Source of the DNA: Aphanomyces cochlioides
Lineage: Eukaryota; Oomycota; Saprolegniomycetes; Saprolegniales; Verrucalvaceae
Assembly: GCA_019828595.1 (NCBI GenBank)
Contig: JAHQRK010000005.1
Location: 744,001-808,000 of the forward strand
Length of the DNA stretch: 64,000 nucleotides
Direction of reading: 5' to 3'
Numbering within the stretch: position 1 is the stretch's first letter; each line of letters starts with the position of its first letter. The notes below the pieces were generated by a model, which saw nothing but the letters and a program-made list of their open reading frames with translations, made no database searches and was not told the DNA's origin. Made by a program: the position numbers and the translations under genes. Of the stretch, positions 62,403 through 64,000 are shown one piece after another.

Positions 62403-63530
62403 ATGTTGTCGATGTCGATGATGAGCCGCCGGTGGGTCTGTTATGTCCCCGCGCACTCCATGCCTCGCATATTGGAACTCCAGATGCTGCAAGAACTCTT
62501 GAACAAGTCAGAGAAGATCGTTGTCCTGACAGGAGCGGGCATTTCGACCGAAAGTGGGATTCCAGACTATCGTTCAGCAGGCGTCGGTTTATACGCGCGC
62601 TCCAACCACAAGCCGATTCAGCACATGGACTTCATGACAAGTGCAGCGGTGAGATCTGTCAACTTTATCGTAGTTTGACTGTCGATTAGACACGCCAGCG
62701 ATACTGGGCTCGAAATTACATGGCTCGTGAAGCCTGGCGAGCTGTTCAACCCAACATCAACCATCTCACTCTTTCTAAATGGCAAACTTCCACGAAGAGG
62801 TAGGCTATCACTGTCCATATCCTTGTGATACAAAGTGTCTGAAGGAAATGGACCATCGTGACGCAAAACGTCGATCGTTTGCATACGAAAGCTGGGAGTA
62901 CCAATGTTGCCTTCGTTTGATCAAGTGGTTGACCTCATGGATGAATATCCTTAGGTTGTGGAGCTTCATGGTTCGTCAGAAGAAGTCATTTGCATGCATC
63001 CTGGTTGCTCTGCGCCTCCTATCGATCGCGATACATTCCAAGCGATTCTCGAGCGATTGAATCCAATCTACGCTGACCTGGTGCATCAAGATGCCGCCTC
63101 TCGCAGTTCCCAAGACAAGATGCGGCCAGATGCTGACATGTTTCTCTCTCCCGAGATGGAACGTGCGTTCCAGCCGGCCGTGTGTCCATATTGTGGTCAC
63201 GCGATGTACAAACCCAACATTGTTTTCTTTGGCGATGCTGTACCCAAAGCCAAAGTTGATCACGTATGTCTTCCGGCTCCGTCGCCGTAGCTTTTCCTGA
63301 TCCTGTTGAGTACTTAGATCTACGATGAACTCCGTGAAAGCGATGTTATGGTCGTCTTGGGATCATCACTGCAAGTATTCTCGGGATATCGCTTTCCAGT
63401 CCGTGCCAAAGAATGGAAAAAGCCCCTGGCAATCGTCAACATTGGCCCAACACGAGCCGACGGACTTGCAGACATCAAGATAGAATCGAAGTGCAGCGAC
63501 GTTCTCACTGCACTGCACTTGAGCAACTAA
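62403..63530 (+). CDS. Class II sirtuin (SIRT4-like NAD-dependent deacylase)
   Basis: Five exons (62403-62648, 62690-62799, 62845-62905, 62955-63263, 63318-63530), with introns of 41-54 nt, give 312 residues. Motifs: [15 protein letters not shown] (NAD), [12 protein letters not shown] and [16 protein letters not shown], as in SIRT4. Next are [20 protein letters not shown] with the catalytic His, zinc Cys pairs CMHPGC and CPYCG, then [24 protein letters not shown] and [10 protein letters not shown]. It removes acyl groups from lysine using NAD; SIRT4 relatives are often mitochondrial. The third intron begins GTTG. The true start may be 62460 (MPRILELQ), judged from promoter-motif spacing. The first zinc pair is C-x4-C rather than C-x2-C. 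Confidence 0.92.
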
Positions 63531-63622
63531 ACAAACTGATGATAAACAAATGTCCATTACCAAATAGCGAAAAGTCGATGGATAGATGGACAAAAATGAG
63601 GCGGAGGGAATGAAGGAGGTCT

Positions 63623-63992
63623 CTACTTCTTGCCTTGAGGGAAGAGCATTTGACGAATCGTTGGCTTTTGGTCGTAGTTGACTTGCATCAAGCGCCTACA
63701 CAGTCGTGAGTGGGCTTCTGCAAAGGACAAATTCGTACGTGTCTAATGTGTTGTCGCACACAATCTTGCCTTGACGAGCAACCAACTTGACACCACCGGC
63801 GCTCGTTGCAGGCAAGAGCTGTTTTTCTTCTTTGCAGACAGTCAAGTGCGTCTTGCTCACATCCAGGCCAGTTTCCTTGAGCATGACAGATGCGTACTTG
63901 GCAGAAATTTCGGGCAGCAAGCTTTCCAACAAGCGAACATCCTTGCTACGGACAACAATCATGATTTCAGACTCGTGGAGCTTGATCAAGCC
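63623..63992 (-). CDS. VMA4: V-type H+-ATPase subunit E, C-terminal part (partial)
   Basis: Two exons are visible: 63739-63992, which begins at a probable AG acceptor near the window edge, and 63623-63695, split by a 43-nt intron (63696-63738). They read GLIKLHESEIMIVVRSKDVR, then LLPEISAKYASV ... AGGVKLVARQGKIVCDNTLDTRLMQVNYDQKPTIRQMLFPQGKK. This is the C-terminal head of subunit E, with the conserved GGV-L and NTLD-RL blocks. It forms the peripheral stalk of the vacuolar proton pump. The N-terminal coiled-coil part lies beyond 64000. The joined end replaces a frame that would otherwise stop inside the intron. Confidence 0.9.
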
Positions 63993-64000
63993 CTATCCAT

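Noticed and set aside
1..64000. CRISPR arrays, rRNA genes, intact tRNA genes, bacterial-style operons
   Set aside because: None seen. The gene structure is clearly eukaryotic with short spliceosomal introns.

Overview
This window is nuclear DNA of a small-genome eukaryote, most probably an oomycete (stramenopile; Saprolegniales/Aphanomyces-like). That placement is inference. It rests on tiny GT-AG introns (about 40-54 nt) in almost every multi-exon gene, CryptonS-like and MULE elements, a DUF4833 protein and a TKL kinase with a membrane segment. No bacterial operons, CRISPR arrays or rRNA genes are visible.

Layout. (1) 1-17.2 kb is a transposon nest. It holds the edge of a PLAC8-like gene, a broken Crypton-type tyrosine recombinase, and two almost identical 2.24-kb Mutator-like (MULE) arms in inverted orientation (2802-5046 and 14949-17193). 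An 8.6-kb LINE (5670-14259) sits in the loop between the arms and is flanked by a 15-bp target duplication lying inside a tRNA-like pol III element. (2) 17.2-22.7 kb is sparse, with three tandem paralogues of a small Cys/His-rich protein. (3) 22.7-32.7 kb is gene-dense: an SDR oxidoreductase, PEX7, a DUF4833 protein, a TKL kinase, eIF1A, a small conserved-looking gene, a Tc1-like non-autonomous element and a cupin. (4) 32.7-39.6 kb is mostly decayed sequence with one small acidic gene. (5) 39.6-53.4 kb is gene-dense: membrane and coiled-coil proteins, two broken sulfotransferase paralogues, a hAT-type MITE beside a phosphopantetheinyl transferase, a protein with three RxLxF cyclin-docking-like motifs, two small acylated proteins, a PSTAIRE-type CDK and a tail-anchored GTP cyclohydrolase II. 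(6) 53.4-64 kb holds a cluster of Cys-rich surface proteins, an adhesin-like GIN/DUF2807 membrane protein, an ACT-domain protein with a decayed copy, a class II sirtuin and the 3' end of a V-ATPase subunit E gene.

The genes do not form one pathway. The main recurrent signal is a palindromic TTATCCGGATAA-type motif. It sits about 40-100 bp upstream of many start codons (PEX7, DUF4833, sulfotransferase, RxLxF protein, Cys-rich protein, adhesin-like, ACT, sirtuin) and looks like a core promoter element. Exon structures were worked out by hand from reading-frame continuity and family motifs. They are predictions without transcript support.
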